Source: Roseiarcus sp963770275 (lineage in GTDB: Bacteria > Pseudomonadota > Alphaproteobacteria > Rhizobiales > Beijerinckiaceae). From it: a stretch of 64,000 bases of DNA. Under the pieces are notes generated by a model. That model did not search any database and had not been told where the DNA came from. It saw only the letters and a list, made by a program, of their open reading frames with translations. Made by a program: the position numbers and the translations under genes. Shown piece after piece: positions 44,409-53,116 of this stretch (positions within the stretch are counted from its first letter, which is position 1; every line of letters begins with the position of its first letter). Location of the stretch: NCBI GenBank assembly GCA_963770275.1, contig CAVYPD010000051.1:1-64000 (forward strand), read 5' to 3'.

Positions 44409-45500
44409 TTGAGCCGCTCCCGTTCAACCTTGACCGCTCGGCTCGCGGTCACCTCAGGCTGCGCCGACGGCGGCAGCTCGCGCCGCACGAAATAGGTCGG
44501 CTCCTTCAGCTGGCGAAGAACGGTCGGGATGATCTCGCGATAGGCCGCGATTGAGCTTGGATAGGGCGTCGGGCAATCGGCCTTGATCGCCTCATGCAGC
44601 TTGGGCAGCGCGTGATAGGGCACCGTCGGAAAGATGTGGTGCTCCACGTGGTAGTTCATGTTCCAGTAGAGGAACCGGAAGATCGGATTCATGTAGACGG
44701 TGCGCGAATTCAGCCGATGGTCGAGCACGTCCTCGGCCAGGCCGAGATGCTGCGTCACGCCGAAATAGATCGTGAGAAACCCGCCGTAGAGCGACGGCAG
44801 ACCGATATACATCGCCGGCAGGATCGAGCGGAATCGCGAAACAGGCGACGAGGACCAGGGCGTAAATGGCGAGGTAAATGCGAGCGACGAAATACACCTT
44901 CGACCGCTCGCCTCGGGCACGAAGGTCGCTTCCTCCTCGGTCAGTCGGCCGCCCGCGTGCAGAAACACCTTCTGAAAGAAGACGAACGTGCTCTTGAGCG
45001 CGAAGATGTTGAGCAGAAGCGACACAACGTCCGGCGGACGCGGCGTGATGATCTCGGGATCGCGCCCGACAATGATCGTATCGGTGTGGTGGCGCGTGTG
45101 GCTCCAGCGCCAGATCGTCGGCTCGCGCATGATCATGAAGCAGGCGACCTGATAGACCGCGTCGTTCATCCATTGCGTCTTGAAGGCGGTGCGATGGCCG
45201 CACTCGTGCCAGCGGCTGTCGGTCGAGGAGCCGTAGAGCACGCCGTAAATGATGAAAGAAGGGAACCGCGGCCCAGGTCCCCCAAAAATAGTAGCCGAGG
45301 CCTCCGGACACGATGAACGCTGCGATCCAGATGATCGTGTCCCGGATCGCCGGACCGTCCTCGCGACGCATCAGCTCCTTGAGCTCCGCGCGCTTGATCG
45401 GCGGCGTGTACCATTTCGCCGACGCGAGCCCGGCCGCGACGGCCTTATCGGCCTCCGGACCGACGAGGCTGTAATCGCGAGTGATGGTCGTGGTTGACAT
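44405..45500 (-). CDS. Fatty acid desaturase family protein, MocD-like (frameshifts)
   Basis: Membrane di-iron oxygenase or desaturase of about 365 residues. ATG 45500 starts MSTTTITRDYSLVGPEADKA. Four hydrophobic spans and three histidine boxes are visible: RWHECGHRTAFKT, WRWSHTRHHTDTI and NMNYHVEHHIFPTVPYHALP. Frame changes occur near 45258 (an extra T in CTTCTTTC) and at about 44925 and 44832, which bracket an alternative-frame stretch VYFVARIYLAIYALVLVACF. After joining it is a normal family member. It precedes its Rieske partner with a 4-base overlap. Substrate unknown: an N-methyl or lipid group are both possible. Confidence 0.85.
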
Positions 45501-45785
45501 TTGTCTCCGCCTCCCAAAGCGGCTGCTCACAAGCCAAGCCTATCGGCAACTCAACTTCGGCTCAACGCCGCTTTCATTTCCATTGTTCTCCACCCCTTAC
45601 GGAATGGAGAGTTACCGGAGGCGGCGGAAGTCCCGGCCCATCCGTCTGATTGCGCTAGCCCGCTCAGCACCGACTTGGCCGCGCCGCTCGCCAATATGTG
45701 CCGAGCCCGCAGGATCGCTAGGTTGCAGTCGCACAAACTGCCTTTGCGCGAGCTTTCTCTGCGATTTCGTGCTCCGCGGGCCCGA

Positions 45786-46419
45786 TCAGATGTCGCCGCC
45801 GCCTTTTGGGCGCGCCATCGCGAAGACTTTCTCGACCGTCGCGTAATCCTGGTAGCCGCAGCGGGCGAGCGGGCGCGCGCGGGCGGTGTCGAAGCGCCCG
45901 GCGACAAGAAAGCGCTCGTCGATATGAAAGGCGACCACCTCGCCGAGCGTGAGCACGGCTCCGCTCAGCGCGCCGCTCAAAGATCCTGATCTCGACCACC
46001 TCGACCACCTTGCATTCCAAGGCGGCCGGGCTTTCTGCGACCCGCGGCGCGGCGACCAGGCGGCACTCGGCCATGGTCAGTCCGGCGCGGGCAAATTCGT
46101 TGTCGCCACGGGCGAACGGGGCCGAGGTTTCGTTCATCGGGCCTTGCAGATCATGGGTCGCCAGATTGGCGACGAACTCGCCGCTCTCCTTGGCGAAGGA
46201 CGCGGAGTCCTTCCATCCTTCGCTGGAGAAGCCGACGATCGGCGGCGCGCTCGAAAAGCCGTTGAAGAAACTGTAAGGGGCGAGATTGATCCGCCCGTCG
46301 AGCGCACGCGTCGAGATCCATCCGATCGGACGCGGCGCGACGATCGCCTTGAATGGATCGTGCGGCAGCTTTGTCCGGTCGCGCTCTGCGGTCGCGTAGA
46401 ACATGGCCTTAGGTTTCAC
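45786..46419 (-). CDS. Flavin reductase-like FMN-binding protein (frameshift near 45975)
   Basis: Flavoprotein of the flavin reductase (Flavin_Reduct) split-barrel family, about 210 residues. Start at 46419 (MKPKAMFYATAERDRTKLPH), overlapping the previous gene's stop by 4 bases. Marks: FKAIVAPRPIGWISTRALDG, LAPYSFFNGFSSAPPIVGFS, KDSASFAKESGEFVANLATH. A frame change near 45975 leads to VLTLGEVVAFHIDERFLVAG, then LARCGYQDYATVEKVFAMAR. Such proteins bind FMN and either supply reduced flavin or act as small oxidoreductases. Probably co-expressed with the nitroreductase. Confidence 0.8.
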
Positions 46420-46986
46420 TCCGGAAAGTTGGTCACAATCTCGGCGAGCGGCGGCCGCGGACGATCCTCGATCGCGGCCGTCGTCCGGCCAATGTGAATG
46501 AAGCCAGCGACACGCTCATGTTCGGCGAGGCCGATCGCGGCGCGAAAGCGAGCGTCATAGGCCATCCATTCGGTGAGCCAGGTCGCCGAGAAACCGAGCG
46601 CGCGGGCGGCGACAATCATGTTCATGCACACGGCGCCCGCGGACAAAACCTGCTCCCATTCGGGGATCTTCTGATGCGGCGCTGCGCGGGAGATCGACCG
46701 CAACCACGAGCGGCGCGCGGGTGAAGCGACGCAACTCCTCGGCTCGGGCGGCCTCGTCCAGGTCGGGCTTGTCGCCGAGACGGATCTCGAGCGCGAGCTG
46801 GCTTGCGCGATCGCGCGCACGCCCCGCGAAGACCAGGAACCGCCAAGGCGCGAGCTTGCCATGATCGGGCACGCGCGAGGCGACCGTCAGGATTGTGGCG
46901 AGTTCGTCGGCGCTCGGAGCCGGGCCAGCCATCATCGGAGGCGGGACCGACCGGCGGCGCTTGAGGATCTCGATCGTGTCGTTCAT
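46416..46986 (-). CDS. Nitroreductase family protein, YdjA-like (frameshift near 46700)
   Basis: FMN-dependent nitroreductase-fold protein, about 190 residues. ATG 46986 starts MNDTIEILKRRRSVPPPMMA, then LATILTVASRVPDHGKLAPW (YdjA-type FMN region) and RFLVFAGRARDRASQLALEI. After a frame change near 46700 it continues PEWEQVLSAGAVCMNMIVAA, RALGFSATWLTEWMAYD and ends RPPLAEIVTNFPE. The short single-domain form fits the YdjA branch. The stop overlaps the flavin-reductase-like gene. Substrate unknown. Confidence 0.85.
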
Positions 46987-47125
46987 GGGCATTCTTCTTA
47001 AACGAAGCTCGCTCCTTGGCCAAAACTCGGGAGGTGTAAATCGCCTTCGATCCGCCTCAATGTGTGGTCACGAGCCGCTTCCGCGACGAAGCAGCGGCGT
47101 CATTCTTCGACTAACGCGAGGCGGA

Positions 47126-48072
47126 TTGACAGCGACTTGGCGAATTCTGGCGGCTTTGGTCGCGCTGATGGCGCTACTCGCGCACGCCGGCGCTCAAACG
47201 CCGGCGAGCGACTCCGCCCAGGCGACGCTCAGTCTTTCCGCAGGCCCTTAGCGGCGGCTCGCCGCTCACAGGCGGGTTGCGCTGGCGGGTGTTCGGCGCG
47301 CGGGCCGATCCGGACGGCTCGCATCCCTTGATTGTCGAATCCGGTCTGGCCCAGCCGACCCTGACCATACCGCCCGGCGACTATGTCGTTCATGTCGCTT
47401 TCGGACTCGCCAGCGCGGCCAAACGCTTGAGCCTTGGCGCTGGGGTTCGCTCCGAACGGTTGACGCTTTCGGCGGGCGCGCTCCGGATCGAAGGCACCCT
47501 GGCCGACGCGCCGATCGACGCGTCGAAGCTGTCCTTGGCGATCTACGTGCCGCAAAACCGCAATCCGCTCGGCAAGCTCGTCTACGCCAAAGCCAAGGCA
47601 GGCGATATCATCGGACTGCCGGAAGGCTCCTATCATATCGTTTCGACCTTTCTCGACACGGTCGGCGCTCACTCGGGAGTGAGCGCGCCGGCCAATTCCG
47701 GCAAATCGGCGACGGCCGCGCCGCCCACGGCGATCCCGTCCAATTCGGTGGTCAACGCCGATATCAAGGTCTCTTCCGGCAAACGGATCGACGTCACGAT
47801 TCAAGCATCGCTGTGCGACGCTGACGCTCAAGCTCGTCAATAAACCCGCAGGCGAGGCCCTCGCCAACACCACCTTCACGGTGCTCACACCGGGCGGCGA
47901 CGTCATCCGCGAGCTCGTGGGCGCGTTTCCCTCGCTCGTTCTCGCCGAAGGCGAGTACGTCGTCATCGCGCGCCACGAATCCAAGGTCTTCCAATCGACG
48001 TTCCAGGTTCAGACAGGGATGGACCGCGACATCGAAGTTGTTGCAGAAGAGAACGGCAAGCAGGGGCCGTGA
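47126..48072 (+). CDS. Exported conserved hypothetical protein (frameshifts)
   Basis: TTG 47126 or ATG 47168 precedes a signal peptide (ILAALVALMALLAHAGAQ). Beyond a shift at about 47248 comes a beta-rich protein: GGSPLTGGLRWRVFGARADP, LTIPPGDYVVHVAFGLASAA, GAGVRSERLTLSAGALRIEG, PQNRNPLGKLVYAKAKAGDI, LPEGSYHIVSTFLDTVG. A second shift near 47815 leads to TLTLKLVNKPAGEALANTTF and LAEGEYVVIARHESKVFQST. The repeated PPGDYVV, LPEGSYHIVS and LAEGEYVVIA units suggest three tandem immunoglobulin-like or carboxypeptidase-regulatory-like domains. About 312 residues; I do not know a named family. Periplasmic. Confidence 0.65.
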
Positions 48073-48076
48073 GCGG

Positions 48077-48313
48077 ATGCAGACCTTCTTTGTGCAAATC
48101 AAATGCGCGCTCGGCCGGACCTACGAGGTCGCCAGCGCGCTGGCGGAGGCGGAAATCGCCTCTGAAATCTATTCGATCGCGGGGGACTATGACATTCTGG
48201 CCAAATTCTACGTGGAATCGGATGTCGATATCGGCCACTTCGTCGGCCACAAGGTCCAGGTCATCCCAGGAATCGCCGACACCCGCACCATAATCACGTT
48301 CAAGGCCTTTTAG
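48077..48313 (+). CDS. Stand-alone Lrp/AsnC ligand-binding (RAM) domain protein
   Basis: 78-residue protein consisting only of the RAM effector domain of Lrp/AsnC regulators: MQTFFVQIKCALGRTYEVAS, ALAEAEIASEIYSIAGDYDI, LAKFYVESDVDIGHFVGHKV, IPGIADTRTIITFKAF. It has no DNA-binding helix-turn-helix. Such proteins form ring oligomers that bind amino acids and may modulate full-length Lrp proteins. It begins 4 bases after the exported protein's stop, so the two are probably one transcript. Frame intact. Confidence 0.9.
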   Translation: MQTFFVQIKCALGRTYEVASALAEAEIASEIYSIAGDYDILAKFYVESDVDIGHFVGHKVQVIPGIADTRTIITFKAF

Positions 48314-48400
48314 GCTGACGCGCCGGGCGTCCGATTTCGCCGCGCCGTGGCTTTCCGAGGGTCTTTCCCATTGTCCAACAGCAAACGGCCAGTTTCCAGG

Positions 48401-48811
48401 ATGCGCCTACGCCTCTCTCTCGCTCTCGTCGTTCTCGCCTCCGCCGCGAACGCCGCGGAAACGGAGACGGGTTTTTGTTCGACGCCCTGCATGGCAAGAC
48501 GCCCTACCACGCGTCGTGGGAAAAGCTGATGAAGCTCGTGCAGCCGACGCCCGATTGGCTGGTTCAGTTCAACAAGAACTTCGATGGCGTCGCCGGGCAG
48601 ATGACGAACTCTCACCATCGACGGCAAGCCCTATGAGATCTCGTTCGTCTGCAAGCCGACGGAATGCGGAGAACACAAGTTCGTGGTCCTGTTCGACGCC
48701 GCCGGCGCACACGCCTACGGCGCGCTTGGCGGCAAGGACAATGCGCCAGCCTTCTTTGGCTCTCCCACCCAGCCCGAGCAAGACGCGATGGCGAAGGCGG
48801 TGAAGGGCTAA
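48401..48811 (+). CDS. Ivy-like inhibitor of C-type lysozyme (frameshifts)
   Basis: Exported protein of about 136 residues. ATG 48401 after TTTCCAGG starts a signal peptide (LRLSLALVVLASAANA). After a shift near 48475 it reads LFDALHGKTPYHASWEKLMK, LVQPTPDWLVQFNKNFDG. After a second near 48613 it reads LTIDGKPYEISFVCKPTECG, EHKFVVLFDAAGAHAYGALG. The CKPxxC loop is the lysozyme-blocking motif of the Ivy family (CKPHDC in the best-known members), and the overall pattern matches. It would protect peptidoglycan in the periplasm. The two shifts mean the gene must be confirmed by resequencing. Confidence 0.7.
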
Positions 48812-48821
48812 GGCAGCCGCT

Positions 48822-49334
48822 TCAGTTCAGCTCCAGGGTGAACGGCTCTCCCTCGGAACATTCCTGGCCCCGGCCAATCTTGGCGATCGCTTCGTTCATC
48901 CGTCCGCCCCGTCCGAGCGCGTCGTCGGCGAGCGCCACGAGGCGGGCGTTGGGCGAAGCCGTTGGAGAGGCTGCGCGCAGCGCGCGGGCAATGGCGAACT
49001 CATCACGCTCGGGCGCCAGCGCGCATGCCGCGATGTAGGCGGCGGCGGTCGAACGGCTGACGCCGGCGAAACAATGAATCAGCATCGGCGACTTGCGGTC
49101 CCAGGCACGGACAAACGCCAAGAACTCGTCGAGATGGGCCGCCTCCGGAAGCACGTGACCCTCCATTGGCTCGACGATGTCGGAAACGGCCAGGTAAAGA
49201 TGCCCTTCCGCCTCAATCGCTGTTGGCCGCTCGACCGCCGTGCCGGGGCTCAGCAGAGTGACCAGCGAGCGAGCGCCAGTCTTCGTGACGGTTTCGGCGA
49301 TCAGAGCGAGTGAACAGACATGAAGGCGCGGCAT
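48822..49334 (-). CDS. Tyrosine phosphatase domain as a possible separate gene
   Basis: Alternative reading of the C-terminal half of the HD-phosphatase frame. ATG 49334 starts MPRLHVCSLALIAETVTKTG with AGGA about 8 bases upstream. The 170-residue product is a complete small phosphatase: ARSLVTLLSPGTAVERPTAI, HLYLAVSDIVEPMEGHVLPE (general-acid Asp loop), then HCFAGVSRS. It ends CSEGEPFTLELN. The size and start context match stand-alone family members better than a domain within a fusion. Confidence 0.45.
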   Translation of the reverse strand: MPRLHVCSLALIAETVTKTGARSLVTLLSPGTAVERPTAIEAEGHLYLAVSDIVEPMEGHVLPEAAHLDEFLAFVRAWDRKSPMLIHCFAGVSRSTAAAYIAACALAPERDEFAIARALRAASPTASPNARLVALADDALGRGGRMNEAIAKIGRGQECSEGEPFTLELN

Positions 49335-49973
49335 GGAGCGGTTCCTGCGGTCCGCCCTTATAGAGTTGCGACCGCCTGCAGCGTCGAGTTCGCCGAAACG
49401 AGCAAGAAACTGCGCTTCGACATCGGCCGGCCGCCTCGGCTCGAGGAAGCCGGCGAAGTCGCGGATCGGCAGATCGGGCTCGCCAAACAGTTTGCGCGCC
49501 TCGGCAATCGAGAAGCCCGCAAGCGCAGTCGCCTCGAGATAGGCGGAGGCGCGGTCGGCGATCTTGATGTGGCGCTCGAGATCCTCCGAGGGTTCGGCGG
49601 ACAGGCCGAAGCGGATGAGGACCGCGCGCTTGAGGCGCGCCTCGACCAGCTTGTAATCGCCGCCGACCGCCGCCTTGAACGGCGAGATCATGTCGCCGAT
49701 CACATATTCGGGCGCATCGTGCAGCAGCGCCGCCAGCCGCGCCCCGGCGGGAGGAGAACCCTCCGCAGCGGCGAACAACGCTTCCACCAACAGCGAATGT
49801 TGCGCGACGGAGAAGATCTCCGGGCCCTTCGTCTGACCGTTCCAGCGCGCCACACGCGCAAGCCCATGGGCAATGTCGGCAATCTCGACGTCGAGCGGCG
49901 AGGGATCGATGAGATCGAGCCGCCGTCCCGACAGCATCCGCTGCCAGGCGCGGCGCGGCGCATTCTCGCTCAC
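48822..49973 (-). CDS. HD-domain hydrolase in frame with a tyrosine phosphatase domain
   Basis: One uninterrupted frame of 383 codons from GTG 49973. The first 195 residues are a YfbR-like HD phosphohydrolase: SGRRLDLIDPSPLDVEIADI, FSVAQHSLLVEALF (His), ALLHDAPEYVIGDMISPFKA (HD). Residues 214-383 form a tyrosine or dual-specificity phosphatase with MLIHCFAGVSRSTAAAYIAA (Cys-x5-Arg loop). In related bacteria these are, as far as I recall, separate genes. An internal ATG 49334 with GCAGGAA before it and an out-of-frame TAA at 49365 suggest a lost stop by indel. A real fusion cannot be excluded. The start overlaps the tag stop. Confidence 0.7.
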   Translation of the reverse strand: MSENAPRRAWQRMLSGRRLDLIDPSPLDVEIADIAHGLARVARWNGQTKGPEIFSVAQHSLLVEALFAAAEGSPPAGARLAALLHDAPEYVIGDMISPFKAAVGGDYKLVEARLKRAVLIRFGLSAEPSEDLERHIKIADRASAYLEATALAGFSIAEARKLFGEPDLPIRDFAGFLEPRRPADVEAQFLARFGELDAAGGRNSIRADRRNRSMPRLHVCSLALIAETVTKTGARSLVTLLSPGTAVERPTAIEAEGHLYLAVSDIVEPMEGHVLPEAAHLDEFLAFVRAWDRKSPMLIHCFAGVSRSTAAAYIAACALAPERDEFAIARALRAASPTASPNARLVALADDALGRGGRMNEAIAKIGRGQECSEGEPFTLELN

Positions 49974-50632
49974 GGGTCGAGCTTGCGCGCCAACGCGCGG
50001 CAGGCCTCGTGACGGCAGCAATCGACGAGATGATCGTTGACCATGCCGGTCGCCTGCATGAAGGCGTAGACAATGGTCGGCCCGACGAAATTGCCGCCAC
50101 GCGCGCGCAGGTCTTTGGCGATGGCGCGCGAGACGTCGGTCTCGGCCGGCACGTCCTTGAAACTGCGGTGCGCATTGTCGATCGGACGGCCGTCGACGAA
50201 ACCCCACAAGTGGCGCGCGAAGCCCCCTTTATCCGCGAAGTCCAGCACGATCCGGGCCAGCGCCACCGTCGCCTCGATCTTGGCCCGGTTGCGGACGATG
50301 CCCGCATCCTGCATCAGCGCGTCCTTTTTCTTGTCGCTCCAGCGCACGATTTTTTTGGGGTCGAAGCCGTCGAACGCCTGACGGAAGGCCGGGCGCTTGC
50401 GCAGGATGGTGATCCAGGAGAGTCCGGCCTGGAAGCCGTCGAGCACCAGCTTCTCGAACATCGCCCGATCGTCGTATTCGGGCACGCCCCATTCCTCGTC
50501 GTGATAGGCGACGTAGAGCGGATCGACGCCCGGCCACGGACAGCGCGTCAATCCGTCGGCGCCCTTGAGCGCCGTCAGGACGCGCGGCGGCTTTTCCTTC
50601 GCGACAAGCAGCGGCTTTTCTTTTTTGGCCAT
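49970..50632 (-). CDS. tag: DNA-3-methyladenine glycosylase I
   Basis: Base-excision repair enzyme that removes 3-methyladenine. 220 residues, intact. A Lys-rich N-terminus precedes LTRCPWPGVDPLYVAYHDEE, WGVPEYDDRAMFEKLVLDGF, QAGLSWITILRKRPAFRQAF, GNFVGPTIVYAFMQATGMVN and NDHLVDCCRHEACRAL. Zinc-binding Cys and His of Tag (Cys near CPW, His of YHDEE, His and Cys of HLVDCCRH) are present. Its stop overlaps the HD-domain gene's GTG start (GTGA), so the two are likely one operon. Confidence 0.95.
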   Translation of the reverse strand: MAKKEKPLLVAKEKPPRVLTALKGADGLTRCPWPGVDPLYVAYHDEEWGVPEYDDRAMFEKLVLDGFQAGLSWITILRKRPAFRQAFDGFDPKKIVRWSDKKKDALMQDAGIVRNRAKIEATVALARIVLDFADKGGFARHLWGFVDGRPIDNAHRSFKDVPAETDVSRAIAKDLRARGGNFVGPTIVYAFMQATGMVNDHLVDCCRHEACRALARKLDP

Positions 50633-50733
50633 AAGCGGCCTCCCCTCCTCAATCGCGGGTCAAGCCATTTGACCGGCCCGGAATCCGGCTCATAGACTTC
50701 GCCTTCTCGTCCGCCAACTCAAGGGCATTTGAC

Positions 50734-51721
50734 ATGACGTTTCGCGCCGTTCGAGCCGACAAGACCGACGCCGGACAGGTCGTCAAGTTCGTTGACATGG
50801 ACGAGTCCGAGCTCATGGACGGCGACGTGACGATCCGCGTGACGCATTCGACTGTCAACTACAAGGACGGGCTGACGCTGAGCGGCAAATCGCCGGTTAT
50901 CCGGCGGTTTCCGATGGTGCTCGGCGTCGATCTCGCCGGGATCGTTGAGAGTTCGCGCCGTTCTGACTTTGCGCCGGGCGACGAGGTCGTGCTCACCGGC
51001 TACGGACTGAGCGAGACCCATTTCGGCGGCTATGCCGAAAGGGCGCGGGTGAACGGCGACTGGCTGGTCAAGCTGCCGACCGGGCTGACCCGAGCAGAAG
51101 CGATGGCGATCGGCACCGCGGGCTTCACCGCGATGCTGGCTCTGATGGCGATCGAGCGCCATGACCTCACGCCGTCCGTCAGGGCCGGCGTTGGTGACCG
51201 GAGCGGCCGGCGGAGTCGGCTCGATGGCGATCTCGCTCCTCGCCGACAAGGGCTGGCGGGTCATCGCCTCGACGGGGCGCGCGAGCGAGGCGCCGTACCT
51301 CAAGACGCTCGGCGCGGACGAGGTCATCGACCGCGCGACCCTCAGCGCGCCCAGCAGCAGGCCGCTCGGCAAGGAGCAATGGGCGGCCGCGGTCGACAGC
51401 GTCGGCTCGACGACGCTCGCCAATGTCCTCGCGCAGACCCGCTACGGCGGCGCGGTCGCCGCCTGCGGTCTGGCCGCAGGCATGGATCTGCCGGCGAGCG
51501 TCGCGCCGTTCATCCTGCGCGGCGTCTCGCTCCTCGGGATCGACAGCGTCCAATGCCCGAAGGAGCGCCGGCTCGAGGCCTGGCGGCGCCTGGCGCTCGA
51601 TCTCGACCGCGACAAGCTCGCGTCGATGACCGAGACCATCCCCCTCGCCGAGGTGTTCGACGCCGGAGCCCGCATCCTCAAGGGCGAGACCCGGGGACGG
51701 CTGGTGGTGACGATCCCCTAG
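50734..51721 (+). CDS. acuI: Acryloyl-CoA reductase/quinone oxidoreductase, YhdH/AcuI type (frameshift near 51182)
   Basis: MDR-superfamily NADPH oxidoreductase, about 328 residues. It starts MTFRAVRADKTDAGQVVKFV with family marks VTIRVTHSTVNYKDGLTLSG, PMVLGVDLAGIVESS and SETHFGGYAERARVNGDWLV. A frame change near 51182 comes just before the nucleotide-binding loop ALVTGAAGGVGSMAISLLAD. It continues AAVDSVGSTTLANVLAQTRY, GGAVAACGLAAG and ends GETRGRLVVTIP. AcuI reduces acrylyl-CoA to propionyl-CoA, protecting against acrylate. The YhdH/AcuI assignment is firm at family level. An extragenic iteron element follows the stop. Confidence 0.85.
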
Positions 51722-51766
51722 AACCTCGATACAACCCGAGCGCGCGAGCGCGATTCCAATAAAAGC

Positions 51767-51880
51767 CAGTAAACGTCAGTAAACGCGCATAAACGTTAGT
51801 AAATTTGCTAGCGTTTACTAGCGTTTATTTTTTCGAATCGGGACTTTTCAATGGGTTACGGCCGATTGGAATAAAAAATT
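51767..51880 (+). repeat. Extragenic iteron-hairpin element, copy B
   Basis: Begins 46 bases after the acuI stop, same strand. Four units with 10-base period (CCAGTAAACG, TCAGTAAACG, CGCATAAACG, TTAGTAAATT) span 51767-51806. Two inverted units CTAGCGTTTA follow at 51808-51827, then T6 (51828-51833). TAAACGTTAGTAAA (51790-51803) can pair with TTTACTAGCGTTTA (51814-51827), making a terminator-like hairpin. Next is the second hairpin, stem AATCGG/CCGATT (51836-51841 with 51862-51867), loop GACTTTTCAATGGGTTACG (51842-51860), then GGAATAAAAAATTTC. Loop and tail match copy A. Confidence 0.7.
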
Positions 51881-52098
51881 TCTTCCCAATCGCCGGCTGC
51901 CCGTTCTGGTTGCAAACAGAGATGCACGCGACGCCGGTGACGCCGGTAGGTCCGGTCGCGGAGTTTGCAGGGGTCGAGTTTGTCATCCCGACGATTATAA
52001 GCCTCGCTTCCGCTTTGAGCAAGATAATGTCGATGAATTCTGAAATTCTGTCAGCGGCCAGCCGCCCACGCCGAAGAGCTTAACCGGGCCAGTATCGG
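51881..52098. other. Intergenic region
   Basis: Follows the iteron-hairpin element. No gene, promoter or palindrome that I can support; the sequence becomes GC-rich again at about 51890. Confidence 0.35.
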
Positions 52099-52275
52099 TC
52101 AGGCGCCGGCGAGGGCGGCCTGCCTCGCTTTGCGATAACCGACGTAACCGAGGCCAGCGAAGCCGAGGAGCATCGTCGTCCATGTAGTCGGTCCGGCAGC
52201 GGCTTTCTCTGACGACCCGCCCACAGCGGGCAGCTTCGGAAACAGCATGAGGGCTCGCTAGAGCCACTCGGCTCT
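52099..52275 (-). pseudogene. PEP-CTERM protein C-terminal remnant
   Basis: Before a stop at 52099, the minus strand reads AAAGPTTWTTMLLGFAGLGY, then VGYRKARQAALAGA. This is a mutated PEP-CTERM tail (GPTTWTTMLLGFAG where intact copies have PEPSTWAMMLLGFAG). No body or start codon is preserved. Its ending VGYRKARQAA closely matches the intact gene at 53117, so it is probably a decayed duplicate. Confidence 0.6.
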
Positions 52276-52390
52276 GCAATTGGTCTAGCGTCCGGGAGAC
52301 ATAGGCGACAACCGATCGTGGAAATCCCATAAGAAGGAAAGAAATGACCAGGAGAGCAGCCCCGGTCATGGACGCAAGAAGGGGAGAGTG

Positions 52391-53020
52391 ATGACAAAGC
52401 CAACCGTCTATTGGGCTTCGGTGGCGTTGCTGGCGCTTGTCACGATTGGGAGCTCCAGCGCCCAGGCGAAATATGTCGCGCGGTTCGAGGAGGTTGGCCA
52501 GAACGTTGTCGAGACCGGCAGCGGCTCGCTCAACGTGACCGACCTTACAAACCTCGGCGGATCGATCACTCACAAGCCCGCTGTGGTGCCCAACGATCCG
52601 TTTTTCAGTTCGGGCGCCATGGGCGCCGAGCTGCAGGTTTTCGTCGGCGACCTAACCGGGCCAGATGATTTCGGAGCAGGCCCCGAGACTTTCGCGGATC
52701 AAAGCAGCGGCGATGGCGTCGGGGTCTTCAAAAGCGACAGCTTCAGCCTTCTTCTCCCTCTCGGATACACATCCGGATCGTCGCTATCCGACACCTCGAC
52801 TTATCTTTTCGAAACCTTAGCTTCCCTCGGCGCGCGACCTGGCGAGTATGTCTGGAGTTGGGGCTCCGGCGCCGACGCGGATACGTTCACGATTGCAATT
52901 GGCGGCGTGTTCCCTTCGCCCATCCCCGAGCCTTCGACCTGGGCGATGTTGCTGCTTGGCTTCGCCGGACTCGGCTATGCCAGCATCAAGCGCAGCCGGC
53001 GATTGCGCACGATCTGCTGA
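52391..53020 (+). CDS. PEP-CTERM sorting domain protein
   Basis: 209-residue exported protein, intact. Signal peptide YWASVALLALVTIGSSSAQA, then a beta-rich body with no known domain (VETGSGSLNVTDLTNLGGSI, GPDDFGAGPETFADQSSGDG, SDTSTYLFETLASLGARPGE). The tail is IPEPSTWAMLLLGFAGLGYA followed by SIKRSRRLR. The PEP motif, hydrophobic helix and basic end form the exosortase signal. GGGGAGAG precedes the ATG. It faces the gene at 53117 tail-to-tail, 96 bases apart. Confidence 0.85.
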   Translation: MTKPTVYWASVALLALVTIGSSSAQAKYVARFEEVGQNVVETGSGSLNVTDLTNLGGSITHKPAVVPNDPFFSSGAMGAELQVFVGDLTGPDDFGAGPETFADQSSGDGVGVFKSDSFSLLLPLGYTSGSSLSDTSTYLFETLASLGARPGEYVWSWGSGADADTFTIAIGGVFPSPIPEPSTWAMLLLGFAGLGYASIKRSRRLRTIC

Positions 53021-53116
53021 CCGAGCAGGTCTTTCGCCAGACCCCTTTTCCGCTTTCAATCGTTGCGGACACGACATTAGTCGCTAACGGCGCGCGCTGG
53101 CGTCCGGCCCAGCAGG

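Noticed and set aside
42831..44495. A 554-codon plus-strand open frame
   Set aside because: Runs through the intergenic element and antisense to the intact SDR and Rieske genes; no motif of its own.
51767..51827. Iterons read as a CRISPR array
   Set aside because: The 10-base period is far too short and there are no spacers; the units also change orientation.
43060..51880. Elements A and B as integron attC sites bounding a cassette array
   Set aside because: Only two copies, 8.6 kb apart and in opposite orientation, with a conserved loop instead of the variable attC loop, and no integron integrase in the window.
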